From: Candidatus Raymondbacteria bacterium RIFOXYA2_FULL_49_16
Lineage (GTDB): Bacteria > Fibrobacterota > OXYB2-FULL-49-7 > XYB2-FULL-49-35
NCBI GenBank assembly: GCA_001789205.1
Contig: MFYT01000028.1
Location: forward strand, 8,575-61,082
Reading direction: 5' to 3'
Length of the DNA stretch: 52,508 bases
A program made the position numbers and the translations under genes. The notes beneath the pieces were generated by a model that was not told where the DNA came from, searched no databases, and was given only the letters and a program-made list of their open reading frames with translations. Each line of letters begins with the position of its first letter. Position 1 is the stretch's first letter. Below, piece by piece: positions 17,110 to 24,825 of this stretch.

Positions 17110-17592
17110 TTAGTTCTCCGAAACCGCGACCTTACCGCTCCTGACAAATTCGTGTATGCCGTAGGGCCGCAGCAGTTCTATAAACCGTTCAATCTTGTGT
17201 GAAGGCCCCGAAAGGTCAATGATGATGTGGTTCTTCGTGACATCTACGACCTTTGCCCGAAACACGTCGACCAGTTCAAATATCTCGGAACGAGCATTGC
17301 CCGCGTTTACCTTGATCAGAATGAATTCGCGCACAATATAGTTCCGTTTGTGCGATATGTCCTGGATTTTGATGGTATCAACCAGTTTGTTCAGCTGTTT
17401 GGCCACCTGCTCCACTTTTTCATCCGTGCCATGCACCACAAGATGGACCTTGTAGATGTCCGGGTTTTCAGTGGGTGCGGCAATGATGCTTTCGATGTTG
17501 TACCCACGCGCCGACAGAAGACCGGTGATACGGGCAAGCACGCCCACACGGTTTGCGACCGTGATTATTATGGTATGTTTGTCTTCCATCAT
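17110..17592 (-). CDS. ilvN: Acetolactate synthase regulatory (small) subunit
   Basis: This 160-residue subunit has an N-terminal ACT domain (HTIIITVANRVGVLARITGLLSARGYNIESI) and the C-terminal half typical of IlvN/IlvH (NYIVREFILIKV, ARSEIFELVDVFRAKVVDV, RFIELLRPYGIHEFVRSG). It binds the catalytic subunit and confers activation and valine feedback inhibition. The start at 17592 has a good AGGAGATGC site and overlaps the ilvB stop (ATGATG at 17587-17592), implying coupled, near-stoichiometric translation. Full length; no oddities. Confidence 0.97.
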   Translation of the reverse strand: MMEDKHTIIITVANRVGVLARITGLLSARGYNIESIIAAPTENPDIYKVHLVVHGTDEKVEQVAKQLNKLVDTIKIQDISHKRNYIVREFILIKVNAGNARSEIFELVDVFRAKVVDVTKNHIIIDLSGPSHKIERFIELLRPYGIHEFVRSGKVAVSEN

Positions 17593-19322
17593 GCATCTCC
17601 TGTTATTATTTCGTTAATCGACTTTCCGGCCGGCACCATGGGATAGACGTTTTCCATGGACTTGACCACGAATTCCATGAGCACCGGCCCCTTGGTCTTA
17701 AACCCTTGTTTGAGCACCTTGTCCACATCAGAGGGTTTCTCCGCCCGCAGACCCAGGAGCCCGTTGGCCTCGGCAACTTTGACAAAATCGGGCCAATAGA
17801 CGCCCTTGCATTTTTTTCCCGGCCCTTTGCATTGCGGCGGACACTGGGGTCCCTGCCTCAGACAGGTACTGGCATAGTTCTCTTTCCAGAAAAGCTGCTG
17901 CCACTGACGCACCATGCCAAGGTATCCATTGTTGAGCACCACGATCTTGACCGGAATTCTGTTTACCGCGCAGGTGGCAAGCTCCTGTATGTTCATCTGA
18001 ATGCTGCCGTCTCCAGAAATATCGATGACCTGCCGCTTGGGAAACGCCATGGCCGCTCCCATAGCAGCCGGCAGGCCGAACCCCATGGTGCCAAGGCCGC
18101 CTGAACTCAGGAACGACCGCGGCTGCCGGTGTCTCAGAAAAAGAGCGCTCCACATCTGGTGCTGGCCAACGTCAGTGACCAGAATAGCATCGTCTTTCAT
18201 GAGATGGCTTATACGGTCGATCACGTATTGGGGCACAATGGGTCCGTCTTTCTCCTGTTTGTAAGCCAGCGGGTGCTTGGTCTTCCATTCGTTGACCGTC
18301 TTGTTCCATTCATCGGGCTTGCGGGCTGCGACCTTCTGAATGAGTTCAGCAAGCACATTCTTTGCATCACCCACCACCGGAATGTCGGTCTTCACGTTCT
18401 TGCTTATCTCGGCAGGGTCGATGTCCACATGGGCCACGATGGCCTGTTTGGCAAAGGTTTGCAAATTGCCCGTGACCCGGTCGTCGAAACGCGTGCCCAC
18501 AGCAACCAGAAGGTCGCACTGCATGAGCGCGTAGTTCGCGGCAACGCGGCCATGCATTCCCGGCATGCCCAGAAAGAGCTGATGGTCTGCAGGAACGCTG
18601 CCCAGACCCATAAGCGTAATGACAACAGGGATGTTCGTCTTGTTGATAAACTTGACCAGTTCGGGGCTCGCGTTTGAGCTGATGATGCCGCCGCCTGTAT
18701 ACAGCAATGGCCTCTTGGCATTGGCAATGGCATGGGCAAGCCGTTCGATCTGGCGCGCATTTCCCTTGAGCGTGGGTTTGTAACCTACCAAGTCAACGGT
18801 CTTTGGGTACATGTAGTTCTTCAGCGACGCGTTGATGATGTCAGCCGGAATGTCGAGCGAGACCGGCCCAGGCCTGCCTGTGCTGGCGATATGGAACGCC
18901 TCTTTGATGATGCGCGGCAGTTCCTCAATGTTCTGCACCAGATAGTTGTGCTTGCAGATTGAACGGGTGAGTCCCACCACGTCCGCTTCCTGGAACGCAT
19001 CGGTCCCAATGACCGGGCTGCGCACCTGTCCTGAAATGACCACTATGGGTATTGAGTCGAGTTGGGCGTTCGCGATGCCCGTGACGGTGTTGGTCGCGCC
19101 CGGACCCGAAGTGACCAGGCAGACGCCCACCTTGCCTGTGGCGCGCGCATAGCCATCGGCGGCGTGCGTCGCACCCTGTTCGTGGCGCGTGAGGATAAAC
19201 CTGATCTCCCTGGTGCGGTTGAGCACATCGAAAATGGGGATGACTACGCCGCCCGGATACCCGAACATAACGTCGACCCCTTCCTTTTTCAATGCATCGA
19301 TGAGTATTTCTGCGCCTGTCAT
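17589..19322 (-). CDS. ilvB: Acetolactate synthase catalytic (large) subunit with a four-cysteine insertion
   Basis: This 577-residue ThDP enzyme makes acetolactate or acetohydroxybutyrate, the first common step of valine and isoleucine synthesis. Domain features are MFGYPGGVVIPIFD and RHEQGATHAADGYARATG with the catalytic Glu of the N-terminal PYR domain, GTRFDDRVTGN in the central FAD domain, and the ThDP/Mg motif GDGSIQMN through NNGYLGMVRQWQ in the PP domain. I chose ATG 19322 because of AAAGGAAT upstream and the canonical MTGAEILIDALKKEGVD start; the longer frame overlaps ilvD out of frame. Directly after the NNGYLGMVRQWQQLFW motif an extra loop carries Cys487, Cys494, Cys498 and Cys505 (C-X6-C-X3-C-X6-C), absent from the E. 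coli enzymes. It follows ilvD by 34 bp and is coupled to ilvN. Confidence 0.96.
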   Translation of the reverse strand: MTGAEILIDALKKEGVDVMFGYPGGVVIPIFDVLNRTREIRFILTRHEQGATHAADGYARATGKVGVCLVTSGPGATNTVTGIANAQLDSIPIVVISGQVRSPVIGTDAFQEADVVGLTRSICKHNYLVQNIEELPRIIKEAFHIASTGRPGPVSLDIPADIINASLKNYMYPKTVDLVGYKPTLKGNARQIERLAHAIANAKRPLLYTGGGIISSNASPELVKFINKTNIPVVITLMGLGSVPADHQLFLGMPGMHGRVAANYALMQCDLLVAVGTRFDDRVTGNLQTFAKQAIVAHVDIDPAEISKNVKTDIPVVGDAKNVLAELIQKVAARKPDEWNKTVNEWKTKHPLAYKQEKDGPIVPQYVIDRISHLMKDDAILVTDVGQHQMWSALFLRHRQPRSFLSSGGLGTMGFGLPAAMGAAMAFPKRQVIDISGDGSIQMNIQELATCAVNRIPVKIVVLNNGYLGMVRQWQQLFWKENYASTCLRQGPQCPPQCKGPGKKCKGVYWPDFVKVAEANGLLGLRAEKPSDVDKVLKQGFKTKGPVLMEFVVKSMENVYPMVPAGKSINEIITGDA

Positions 19323-19356
19323 ATAATTCCTTTCTTTTCTGTGTACGTTGCCATTC

Positions 19357-21018
19357 CTATTCCAGGACCGCACCCTGGCTTGCTGATCCCACGAGCCGTG
19401 CATACCGGCCTAGCGCACCGTAGTCTACCCGCGGCTTGCGCGGCTTCCACGACTTTGCGCGCTTTTTCAGCTCTGCTGCAGATACTCTTACTTCTATTCT
19501 CCCCTTGGGAATATCGATGAAAATCCTGTCTCCTTTTTTCACAAGCGCAATGGGGCCGCCGGTTGCAGCTTCGGGTGCTATGTGGCCAATGCAAGCGCCA
19601 CGCGTGCCGCCGGAAAACCTGCCATCGGTAATGAGCGCCACGCTTTCGCCAAGCCCCCGGCCCATGATATAGGACGTAGGAGAGAGCATTTCCTGCATGC
19701 CCGGTCCCCCGCGCGGACCTTCGTACCGTATGACCACCACGTCTCCTGACTTTACTTTGCCGGAGAGTATTCCTTCGCACGCCTCTTCCTGGCTTTCAAA
19801 AATGACCGCGGGCCCCTCGAAGACCCGCATAGCGGGAGCAACACCGGCAAATTTGACCACGCTGCCTTCGGGCGCAAGGTTGCCGTAGAGCACCGCAAGA
19901 CCACCTGCCTGTGAATAGGCCTTTTCCACCGTATGAATGACCTCGCCATCAGCATCGGGCGCTGCTTTGATATTTTCCCCCAATGTTTTTCCCGTGACCG
20001 TGTCACACGACAGATCAAGAAAACCGTGTTTTCCTATCTCCTTGAGTATGGCGCTGATGCCGCCAACGCGGTCCACGTCTTCGATGTGCCAGTGGCTCGA
20101 TGGCGCGACCTTGCAGATATTCGGTGTCTTTTTGCTCAGGCCATCGATTCTCTTTAGACTATAGGCAAGGCCTGCCTCTTTGGCAATGGCAAGCGTATGC
20201 AGCACAGTATTTGACGAACCGCCCATGGCCATATCAAGGACAATAGCATTGTCCAAAGACTTTTTCGTTATGATGTCACGAGGCTTTATGTCTTCTTTCA
20301 CCAGCTGCACTATGCGCTGGGCAGCGGTCTGGTACAGAACCTTTCTTCGTTCATCGGTTGCCAGAACCGTTCCATTGCCAGGCAGGGCAATGCCAATGGC
20401 CTCGCACAGACAATTCATTGAGTTTGCCGTGTACATACCCGCGCAACTGCCGCACCCGGGACAGGCAAAGTCTTCTATGGCTTTGAGCTCCTGTTCGCTG
20501 ATCTTCTTTTCCGTGAGCTGGGCAACACCCTCGAACACTGCGGTAAGATCGAGCACCCGGCCGTCAGCACCCTTTCCCGCGCGCATGGGCCCGCCAGAGA
20601 CAAAAATTGTGGGGATATTGACCCTGACTGCGGCCATAATCATACCCGGAACAATTTTATCGCAGTTGGGAATACAGACCATGCCGTCGAAACAGTGGGC
20701 ACGGAGCATGGTTTCAACCGCGTCGGCAATGACTTCGCGCGACTGGAGCGAATAGCGCATGCCCATGTGGCCCATGGCAATGCCGTCGTCGACCGCGATG
20801 GTGTTGAAAATAAAAGGCATGCCACCGGCCTGATATACAGCTTCTTTGACCATTTGGCCAACTTTGTCGAGGTGTACGTGGCCGGGAACTATGTCGGTAT
20901 ATGAATTCGCGATGGCAATGAAAGGCCGGTTCATGTCCTCATCTTTTACGCCGCACGCTTTCAGGAGCGAACGATGGGGCGCACGTTCAAATCCTTTTTT
21001 AATGGTATCGCTTCTCAT
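19357..21018 (-). CDS. ilvD: Dihydroxy-acid dehydratase
   Basis: This 553-residue Fe-S enzyme dehydrates dihydroxyisovalerate or dihydroxymethylvalerate, the third common step of branched-chain synthesis. Cluster and active-site motifs are [29 protein letters not shown] and [34 protein letters not shown] is also conserved. The ATG at 21018 follows AAGGGAAGAG and gives the canonical [23 protein letters not shown] start. It is the first structural gene of the ilv-leu-cimA-hisD directon and sits directly behind an attenuator leader, so its expression should respond to charged branched-chain tRNAs. Full length and intact. Confidence 0.97.
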   Translation of the reverse strand: MRSDTIKKGFERAPHRSLLKACGVKDEDMNRPFIAIANSYTDIVPGHVHLDKVGQMVKEAVYQAGGMPFIFNTIAVDDGIAMGHMGMRYSLQSREVIADAVETMLRAHCFDGMVCIPNCDKIVPGMIMAAVRVNIPTIFVSGGPMRAGKGADGRVLDLTAVFEGVAQLTEKKISEQELKAIEDFACPGCGSCAGMYTANSMNCLCEAIGIALPGNGTVLATDERRKVLYQTAAQRIVQLVKEDIKPRDIITKKSLDNAIVLDMAMGGSSNTVLHTLAIAKEAGLAYSLKRIDGLSKKTPNICKVAPSSHWHIEDVDRVGGISAILKEIGKHGFLDLSCDTVTGKTLGENIKAAPDADGEVIHTVEKAYSQAGGLAVLYGNLAPEGSVVKFAGVAPAMRVFEGPAVIFESQEEACEGILSGKVKSGDVVVIRYEGPRGGPGMQEMLSPTSYIMGRGLGESVALITDGRFSGGTRGACIGHIAPEAATGGPIALVKKGDRIFIDIPKGRIEVRVSAAELKKRAKSWKPRKPRVDYGALGRYARLVGSASQGAVLE

Positions 21019-21083
21019 AACTCTTCCCTTGTTAAGTTAATGAATTTAATGCATTAAAATAGCCATTTCCACATTCTCATTTC

Positions 21084-21126
21084 AAAACAATAAACCCCCC
21101 TCCGCTGGTGCGGAAGGGGGTTTATT
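21084..21126 (-). terminator. Attenuator terminator of the ilv-leu operon
   Basis: On the minus-strand RNA, AATAAACCCCCTTCCGC pairs with GCGGAGGGGGGTTTATT (21089-21126), a 17-bp stem with one T-G pair and a 4-base loop. TTTATTGTTTT follows. It stands about 65 bp before the ilvD start and about 30 bases after the leader-peptide stop. The plus-strand reading is also terminator-like but no plus-strand gene leads into it. Confidence 0.88.
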
Positions 21127-21154
21127 TTTCTTTTGGTATTTGGGAACTAAACCC
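21118..21154 (-). promoter_or_regulatory. Antiterminator pairing in the ilv leader
   Basis: GGGTTTA (21148-21154), which begins in the last base of the leader stop codon, is fully complementary to TAAACCC (21118-21124), the 5' arm of the terminator. A further leader element, CTCTCG (21210-21215, inside the Leu/Val codons), pairs with CGAGAG (21159-21164) next to the antiterminator strand. A ribosome stalled on the Ile/Leu/Val codons would mask CTCTCG and free the antiterminator strand. Confidence 0.65.
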
Positions 21155-21234
21155 TACCCTCTCGCACCTCTACATTGGGGTACAATAAGTACTACTGTAA
21201 TAAGCGATACGAGAGAATGGATTCTGTATTTCAT
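21154..21234 (-). CDS. Branched-chain leader peptide of the ilv operon attenuator
   Basis: This 26-residue reading frame is too short for standard gene calling. It starts MKYRIHS, and residues 7-18 read SLVSLITVVLIV. Ten of the fourteen residues 5-18 are Ile, Leu or Val. It ends 28 bases before the terminator hairpin. Its role would be to sense charging of tRNA-Ile, -Leu and -Val by ribosome stalling. It has no evident Shine-Dalgarno and lies only about 6 bases after the predicted transcription start, so translation may be near-leaderless. The position between a strong promoter and an attenuator terminator upstream of ilvD makes chance occurrence unlikely. Confidence 0.82.
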   Translation of the reverse strand: MKYRIHSLVSLITVVLIVPQCRGARG

Positions 21235-21246
21235 AATCTACATAAT

Positions 21247-21275
21247 AAGATAAACAAAATTTTTATAAATGTCAA
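21247..21275 (-). promoter_or_regulatory. Sigma70-type promoter of the ilv-leu operon
   Basis: On the minus strand a perfect -35 TTGACA (21270-21275), a 17-base spacer and -10 TATCTT (21247-21252, four of six matches) lie in an AT-rich stretch. The predicted start is near 21240, just before the leader peptide ATG. Confidence 0.75.
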
Positions 21276-21394
21276 ATATTTTTTTCTCCACCTAACGTAA
21301 GCTAGTCCCGCGCCTTTACATTCCACAAGGAAGGGGACAACATCAAGGCAATAATCGTTTTGCTAGAAAAAAAAATGCTTTTTAATCATAGTGG

Positions 21395-21424
21395 TTGAGT
21401 ATGGCACAGTTAAATACATATATT
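21395..21424 (+). promoter_or_regulatory. Candidate promoter of the beta-phosphoglucomutase gene
   Basis: TTGAGT (21395-21400) and TATATT (21419-21424) are spaced by 18 bases, 27 bp before the ATG at 21451. The match is moderate. The rest of 21276-21394 shows no further feature beyond AT-rich sequence. Confidence 0.4.
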
Positions 21425-21450
21425 ATAACAAATTACAATAGCATACTTTT

Positions 21451-22116
21451 ATGGACCAAATAAAACCGCACAAAAAACTGGGGGCTGTTCTCTTTGACCT
21501 TGATGGTGTTCTGGTTGATACTGCGAAATGCCATTTCCTGGCATGGAAAAAAATAGCCGAACAACTCTCCATCACCATTGATGAGAAAGTGAATGAAAAG
21601 CTGAAAGGCGTTGACCGCCGCGATTCATTCCTGATAATTACAAGAGGCCGCGCCTTTTCAGAGCCTGAAATACACCAGTATTGCACATTGAAAAATGGCT
21701 ACTTTCTCGAATTCATTTCGCGTCTGACTGCAGAAGACGTATTACCGGGAGTCCGCCCCCTTATCAAATCGCTCGATACCCAAGGAATAAAGAAAGCTGT
21801 CTGCTCGGCAAGCAAGAACGCACGGACCATTCTGGCAAATACCGGGCTGATAAAATATTTTGATATTGTGATAGACGGCCATGCTATTGAAAGGGGGAAG
21901 CCCGATCCCCAAGTTTTTCTTGCGGCTGCGCGTGCCTTGGCCGTTAATCCTGCAACGTGTATTGTCATCGAAGATGCGCAGGCGGGTATTGAAGCCGCCC
22001 GTCGCGCGGGCATGAAGGCCGTTGGCGTGGGTGAACGCCATGTGCTGGCGCACGCTGATACGGTTATAAAAACGCTGGTTGAACTTTCCGTAAAGACGCT
22101 TCAGTCGCTGCTCTGA
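21451..22116 (+). CDS. pgmB: Beta-phosphoglucomutase (HAD superfamily)
   Basis: This 221-residue HAD phosphotransferase closely fits beta-PGM, which interconverts beta-glucose 1-phosphate and glucose 6-phosphate after maltose or trehalose phosphorolysis. HAD motif I is LFDLDGVLVDT (nucleophile Asp and acid-base Asp). The cap segment CHFLAWKKIA and KLKGVDRRDS matches the beta-PGM substrate-sensing cap. Motif II is SASKN, the motif III Lys is in GKPDPQVF, and motif IV is IEDAQAGIEAARRAG. The start at 21451 lacks a clear Shine-Dalgarno. It is a lone plus-strand gene with no neighbouring glycoside phosphorylase, so the physiological sugar source is unknown. A generic HAD phosphatase is the alternative but less likely. 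Confidence 0.88.
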   Translation: MDQIKPHKKLGAVLFDLDGVLVDTAKCHFLAWKKIAEQLSITIDEKVNEKLKGVDRRDSFLIITRGRAFSEPEIHQYCTLKNGYFLEFISRLTAEDVLPGVRPLIKSLDTQGIKKAVCSASKNARTILANTGLIKYFDIVIDGHAIERGKPDPQVFLAAARALAVNPATCIVIEDAQAGIEAARRAGMKAVGVGERHVLAHADTVIKTLVELSVKTLQSLL

Positions 22117-22138
22117 ACCTGTTGTACAAATAGACCAA

Positions 22139-22222
22139 TCATATTCTGGTTTGAATGGCTTTTTTTAATTCTTCAAGTGCGTGTCCCTTTAAAAGCAAAA
22201 TGTGGCTGTCCGTAAATAACGC
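22139..22222 (-). other. Short protein-like frame after the nitroreductase gene
   Basis: Immediately after the nitroreductase stop, another frame reads 27 sense codons including LLLKGHALEELKKAIQTRI and then a stop. There is no ATG start or ribosome site. It may be a decayed gene end or chance. Confidence 0.25.
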
Positions 22223-22223
22223 C

Positions 22224-22781
22224 TTAGGTCTGCTTGTTGTTGCCCCAGCTGTCCCAAAAGACAATCTCTTCCAGGGCCTTGCGGTTTTTCTCCCGGATTA
22301 TCCGCTCTTTGGGATATCCGACGGTCAAAAGGCAGAGCACTTTTACATTGCGGGGAATATTCAGAATTTTCTTCACGCTCTTTTCGTCAAACCAACCGAT
22401 CCAGCAGGTACCCAGACCCAATTCGGTCGCCTTGAGGACCATATGTTCCATGGAAATGCCAAAATCTATCTGATGGTAATCGGTCCCGGTGACCAGGGTT
22501 CCCACGCCATTTGCCAGCAGGTCGAGTTTCGCACACCCGGCAATGACCACAGACGCGTCGCGCATCCAGGGATTGCGCACAACAGCCCTGCTGCCTTCGT
22601 CACTGATCCGGTGGATGGTGTCCCTGTTTGCGACCACCACGTAACGCCAGGTCTGACTGTTGCATGCTGATGGCGCAAGCCGGGCAGCCTCGCAAATGGC
22701 ACGGATGTCCCCGGGCCGTACCGGCCCAGAATTGTATGAACGGCATGAGTAGCGGGCCTGGATGATTGCGTCAAGATTCAT
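22224..22781 (-). CDS. Nitroreductase family protein
   Basis: This 185-residue FMN-binding oxidoreductase belongs to the nitroreductase superfamily. The N-terminal ARYSCRSYNSGPV with its basic FMN-phosphate contacts, the RLAPSACNSQTWRYVVV segment, the central DYHQIDFGISMEHMVLKATELGLGTCWIG dimer/FMN region and the C-terminal LTVGYPKE are characteristic. The substrate is not predictable from sequence; family members reduce quinones, flavins or nitro compounds. The start at 22781 is preceded by AGAGGCG. It lies 25 bp from the downstream end of the HAD phosphatase gene on the same strand and may be co-transcribed with it. Confidence 0.92.
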   Translation of the reverse strand: MNLDAIIQARYSCRSYNSGPVRPGDIRAICEAARLAPSACNSQTWRYVVVANRDTIHRISDEGSRAVVRNPWMRDASVVIAGCAKLDLLANGVGTLVTGTDYHQIDFGISMEHMVLKATELGLGTCWIGWFDEKSVKKILNIPRNVKVLCLLTVGYPKERIIREKNRKALEEIVFWDSWGNNKQT

Positions 22782-22806
22782 ATCGCCTCTATTTCTATTG
22801 CCTCAG

Positions 22807-23469
22807 TTACGCCAAAATAAACTTTAATATCTCTGCAGGCGCAGCGACCAGTTGGCGTGCTCCGTATTGAAGCAACTCGTCCGCCCCTCTGAAGCCCCAC
22901 AGCACACCAAGGGGAAACATGCCCGCAGAAATTGCTGTTCGCATATCTGTGCTTGTATCGCCGACATACAAAAAATGGTCCGGACGCACATTCATTTCAT
23001 GGGCAATGGCCAAGGCTGCCTGCGGATCGGGTTTATGGGGAACACCTGCGCGCGCGCCATATGCTGCGGCAAAGGAAATGTGAGGGAAAAACCGGCACAC
23101 CATGGCCTTGGTGAAATCATCGGGCTTGTTTGAGAGAACCGCACAGGGTATGCCACGGCTGGCCAGGTCTGCTAAAAGTTCTGGAATTCCCTGATAGGCA
23201 TGCGTTTTGTCCGCCCAATGCGCTGCATACTCAACGCGCATATCTGCAACGATTTCATCGAGCATGGCTTCGGACCGATGCTCAGACGACAACGCACGCA
23301 TGGCAAGGTTGCGCACACCATCGCCAACAAAGAGTTTGTATGCATCGTATCCGTGTTCCGCAAAACCGCGCTTGTTCATGCAACGGTTCATACAGTCCGC
23401 AAGGTCTTCGATGGTGTCGAGTAGAGTACCGTCGAGATCGAAGAGGATGGCGTCGAAACGGGGATTCAT
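22807..23469 (-). CDS. HAD-family phosphatase, phosphoglycolate phosphatase-like
   Basis: This 220-residue HAD hydrolase has motif I LFDLDGTLLDT, an alpha-helical cap with VGDGVRNLAMRAL (the Gph-type VGxGxxxLxxxAL signature), motif II VLSNKP, the motif III Lys in PHKPDP, and motif IV YVGDTSTDMRTAISAG. The best family match is phosphoglycolate phosphatase, which clears 2-phosphoglycolate, but related pyrophosphatases share these motifs. The start at 23469 has no Shine-Dalgarno; a REP-like palindrome lies 20 bp upstream. It precedes the nitroreductase gene on the same strand. Confidence 0.85.
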   Translation of the reverse strand: MNPRFDAILFDLDGTLLDTIEDLADCMNRCMNKRGFAEHGYDAYKLFVGDGVRNLAMRALSSEHRSEAMLDEIVADMRVEYAAHWADKTHAYQGIPELLADLASRGIPCAVLSNKPDDFTKAMVCRFFPHISFAAAYGARAGVPHKPDPQAALAIAHEMNVRPDHFLYVGDTSTDMRTAISAGMFPLGVLWGFRGADELLQYGARQLVAAPAEILKFILA

Positions 23470-23488
23470 TGGAAAGGAATATAAAAAA

Positions 23489-23525
23489 TTACGTCCCTGG
23501 TACCAAAATGGTACCAGGGACGTAA
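23489..23525. repeat. REP-like perfect palindrome
   Basis: TTACGTCCCTGGTACC (23489-23504) and its exact reverse complement (23510-23525) flank a 5-base AAAAT loop. A 16-bp perfect stem in a spacer, not followed by a T-tract, fits a repetitive extragenic palindrome. The rest of the 23470-23756 spacer holds the gene remnant and paired sites listed below. Confidence 0.7.
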
Positions 23526-23559
23526 CCTAACCTGACCTAACTTAATTCGTTAAGTTTCG

Positions 23560-23628
23560 TTACTTCGCGAATACCACCTTCTGTTGCAATACCTTGTTAC
23601 CCACACGGGCGCGGATGATATTGGTATT
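23560..23628 (-). pseudogene. Remnant of a T9SS-exported protein C-terminus
   Basis: On the minus strand this reads NTNIIRARVGNKVLQQKVVFAK followed by a stop. That is the final strand pair of a T9SS sorting domain as seen in the intact neighbours (terminal VVVK, LLK, IVK, MMK). Upstream the frame closes within about 15 codons and no FNPST motif remains, so this looks like the last piece of a deleted exported-protein gene. Confidence 0.5.
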
Positions 23629-23693
23629 AGTATCATTGCAATTTGCATGCCATAAGTTTTAAGCTATTAAAAAGCGTTTTTTAAAGCATGCCC

Positions 23694-23750
23694 CTGACAT
23701 TTATGTCAAAATCTTAAAAATGTGGGGATCTACGCTGATATTTATGTCAG
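23694..23750. repeat. Paired short palindromes with TTTATGTCA
   Basis: CTGACATTTATGTCA (23694-23708) and CTGATATTTATGTCAG (23735-23750) are near-identical inverted-repeat sites 41 bp apart, just past the stop of the T9SS gene at 23757. They could be regulator sites or transcription-end structures; nothing decides. Confidence 0.35.
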
Positions 23751-23756
23751 AGTCGG

Positions 23757-24797
23757 TTACTTCAGAAGAATCAATGCTTTGGAATAGACCCTGCCGTCGA
23801 TAACGGCTTTAGCGATGTAGGTCCCGGACGGAAATGCCGAAGCGTCCCAAATGAATTCAGCTGGTCCGCCTGAGGCGGAGCAGCGGGCAGCGGGCAGTTT
23901 TTGGATTAGTTTCCCGTACAAATTCAAAATTTCTATAGTCACATCATCGCTGCCTTCAGCCTGCGGCATCCTTACTGCAATCCGGGTAAATGGATTAAAC
24001 GGATTGGGGCTGATAGAAATCTCAGGTTCTTCATTCTTAAAAACTTTCTGTTCGCTTTCCGTTGCTATGTCTCCTCCGGCCAAATAGAGCGAATCGAGAA
24101 AATACCGCATGGTCGCATACCCCTTGCCATTGTCGCTCTGATATCCGTTCATGGCAGCGGTAAAATAATCAATCCCAAGATACGCGTACGAAGATACTGT
24201 GTATGGAATCTGAAGCGTCATCAAGGCGATGTTTGTACACCCATCGCGCAACTTCGCGTACAGAACCGATCCGCTCGATGAAGTTGAACAGACAATCGCA
24301 TAGGAATGGCCCTCGCTGAGCAGTCCTGTCTGTACTGTATCCTTGGAATTGTAGATGGTTCCATTCGACGCGTAGATGCCAAAAATTGGGCCATCGTAGG
24401 TGCGTCCAAAACCAACCATGATACCGGTTGAACCATTATTACCATAGGGAGTTGCAAAGCCATAACTGGTAAGGCCAATAAATGCCATGGAATACAAGTC
24501 AAGTTTATTGATCGTGACTTTTGCATTCATAAAAAAATGCGGATTTCCTGACATGTTAAATCCATAGGTAAAAAGATCCGCGTACAAATAGGAACTGTCG
24601 CCCACAACTGTGATAATTTTATACACATCGGAACTGGCGCAGGATGAAAGATCGGAAAACGCGGTATCTATCCACCGTGCAGCCTGAGAGCCACGCGAGA
24701 TCCAGTAGGGATTTGAAGCTAAACCCCATGAATAGTCGTACTGCGCAAAACTCAGGACTGCGCAGCTAAGAATGAGGAAAAGCGCCAATTTTTTCAT
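23757..24797 (-). CDS. T9SS-exported protein with a lectin-like beta-sandwich core
   Basis: This 346-residue protein has a signal peptide (MKKLALFLILSCAVLSFAQ), a central region of about 230 residues rich in beta strands and aromatic residues, and a C-terminal T9SS sorting domain (SPNPFNPFTRIAV, VTIEILNLYGKLIQKL, SGTYIAKAVIDGRVYSKALILLK). The core alternates strand-like segments such as YLYADLFTYGF and GIMVGFGRTYDGPIFGIYAS, resembling a LamG/concanavalin fold, but this is inference. I chose ATG 24797 for the signal peptide and the GGGGTGG site. It is the last gene of the kinase-led directon, 28 bp after a lipoprotein gene. A surface or secreted carbohydrate-binding role is possible. Confidence 0.75.
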   Translation of the reverse strand: MKKLALFLILSCAVLSFAQYDYSWGLASNPYWISRGSQAARWIDTAFSDLSSCASSDVYKIITVVGDSSYLYADLFTYGFNMSGNPHFFMNAKVTINKLDLYSMAFIGLTSYGFATPYGNNGSTGIMVGFGRTYDGPIFGIYASNGTIYNSKDTVQTGLLSEGHSYAIVCSTSSSGSVLYAKLRDGCTNIALMTLQIPYTVSSYAYLGIDYFTAAMNGYQSDNGKGYATMRYFLDSLYLAGGDIATESEQKVFKNEEPEISISPNPFNPFTRIAVRMPQAEGSDDVTIEILNLYGKLIQKLPAARCSASGGPAEFIWDASAFPSGTYIAKAVIDGRVYSKALILLK

Positions 24798-24825
24798 AGT
24801 CCACCCCACGGGAAAAGACCGCAAT

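Noticed and set aside
21402-21424. TGGCAC upstream of pgmB as a sigma54 -24 element
   Set aside because: No TTGC-like -12 element lies at the required distance; a weak sigma70 match fits better.
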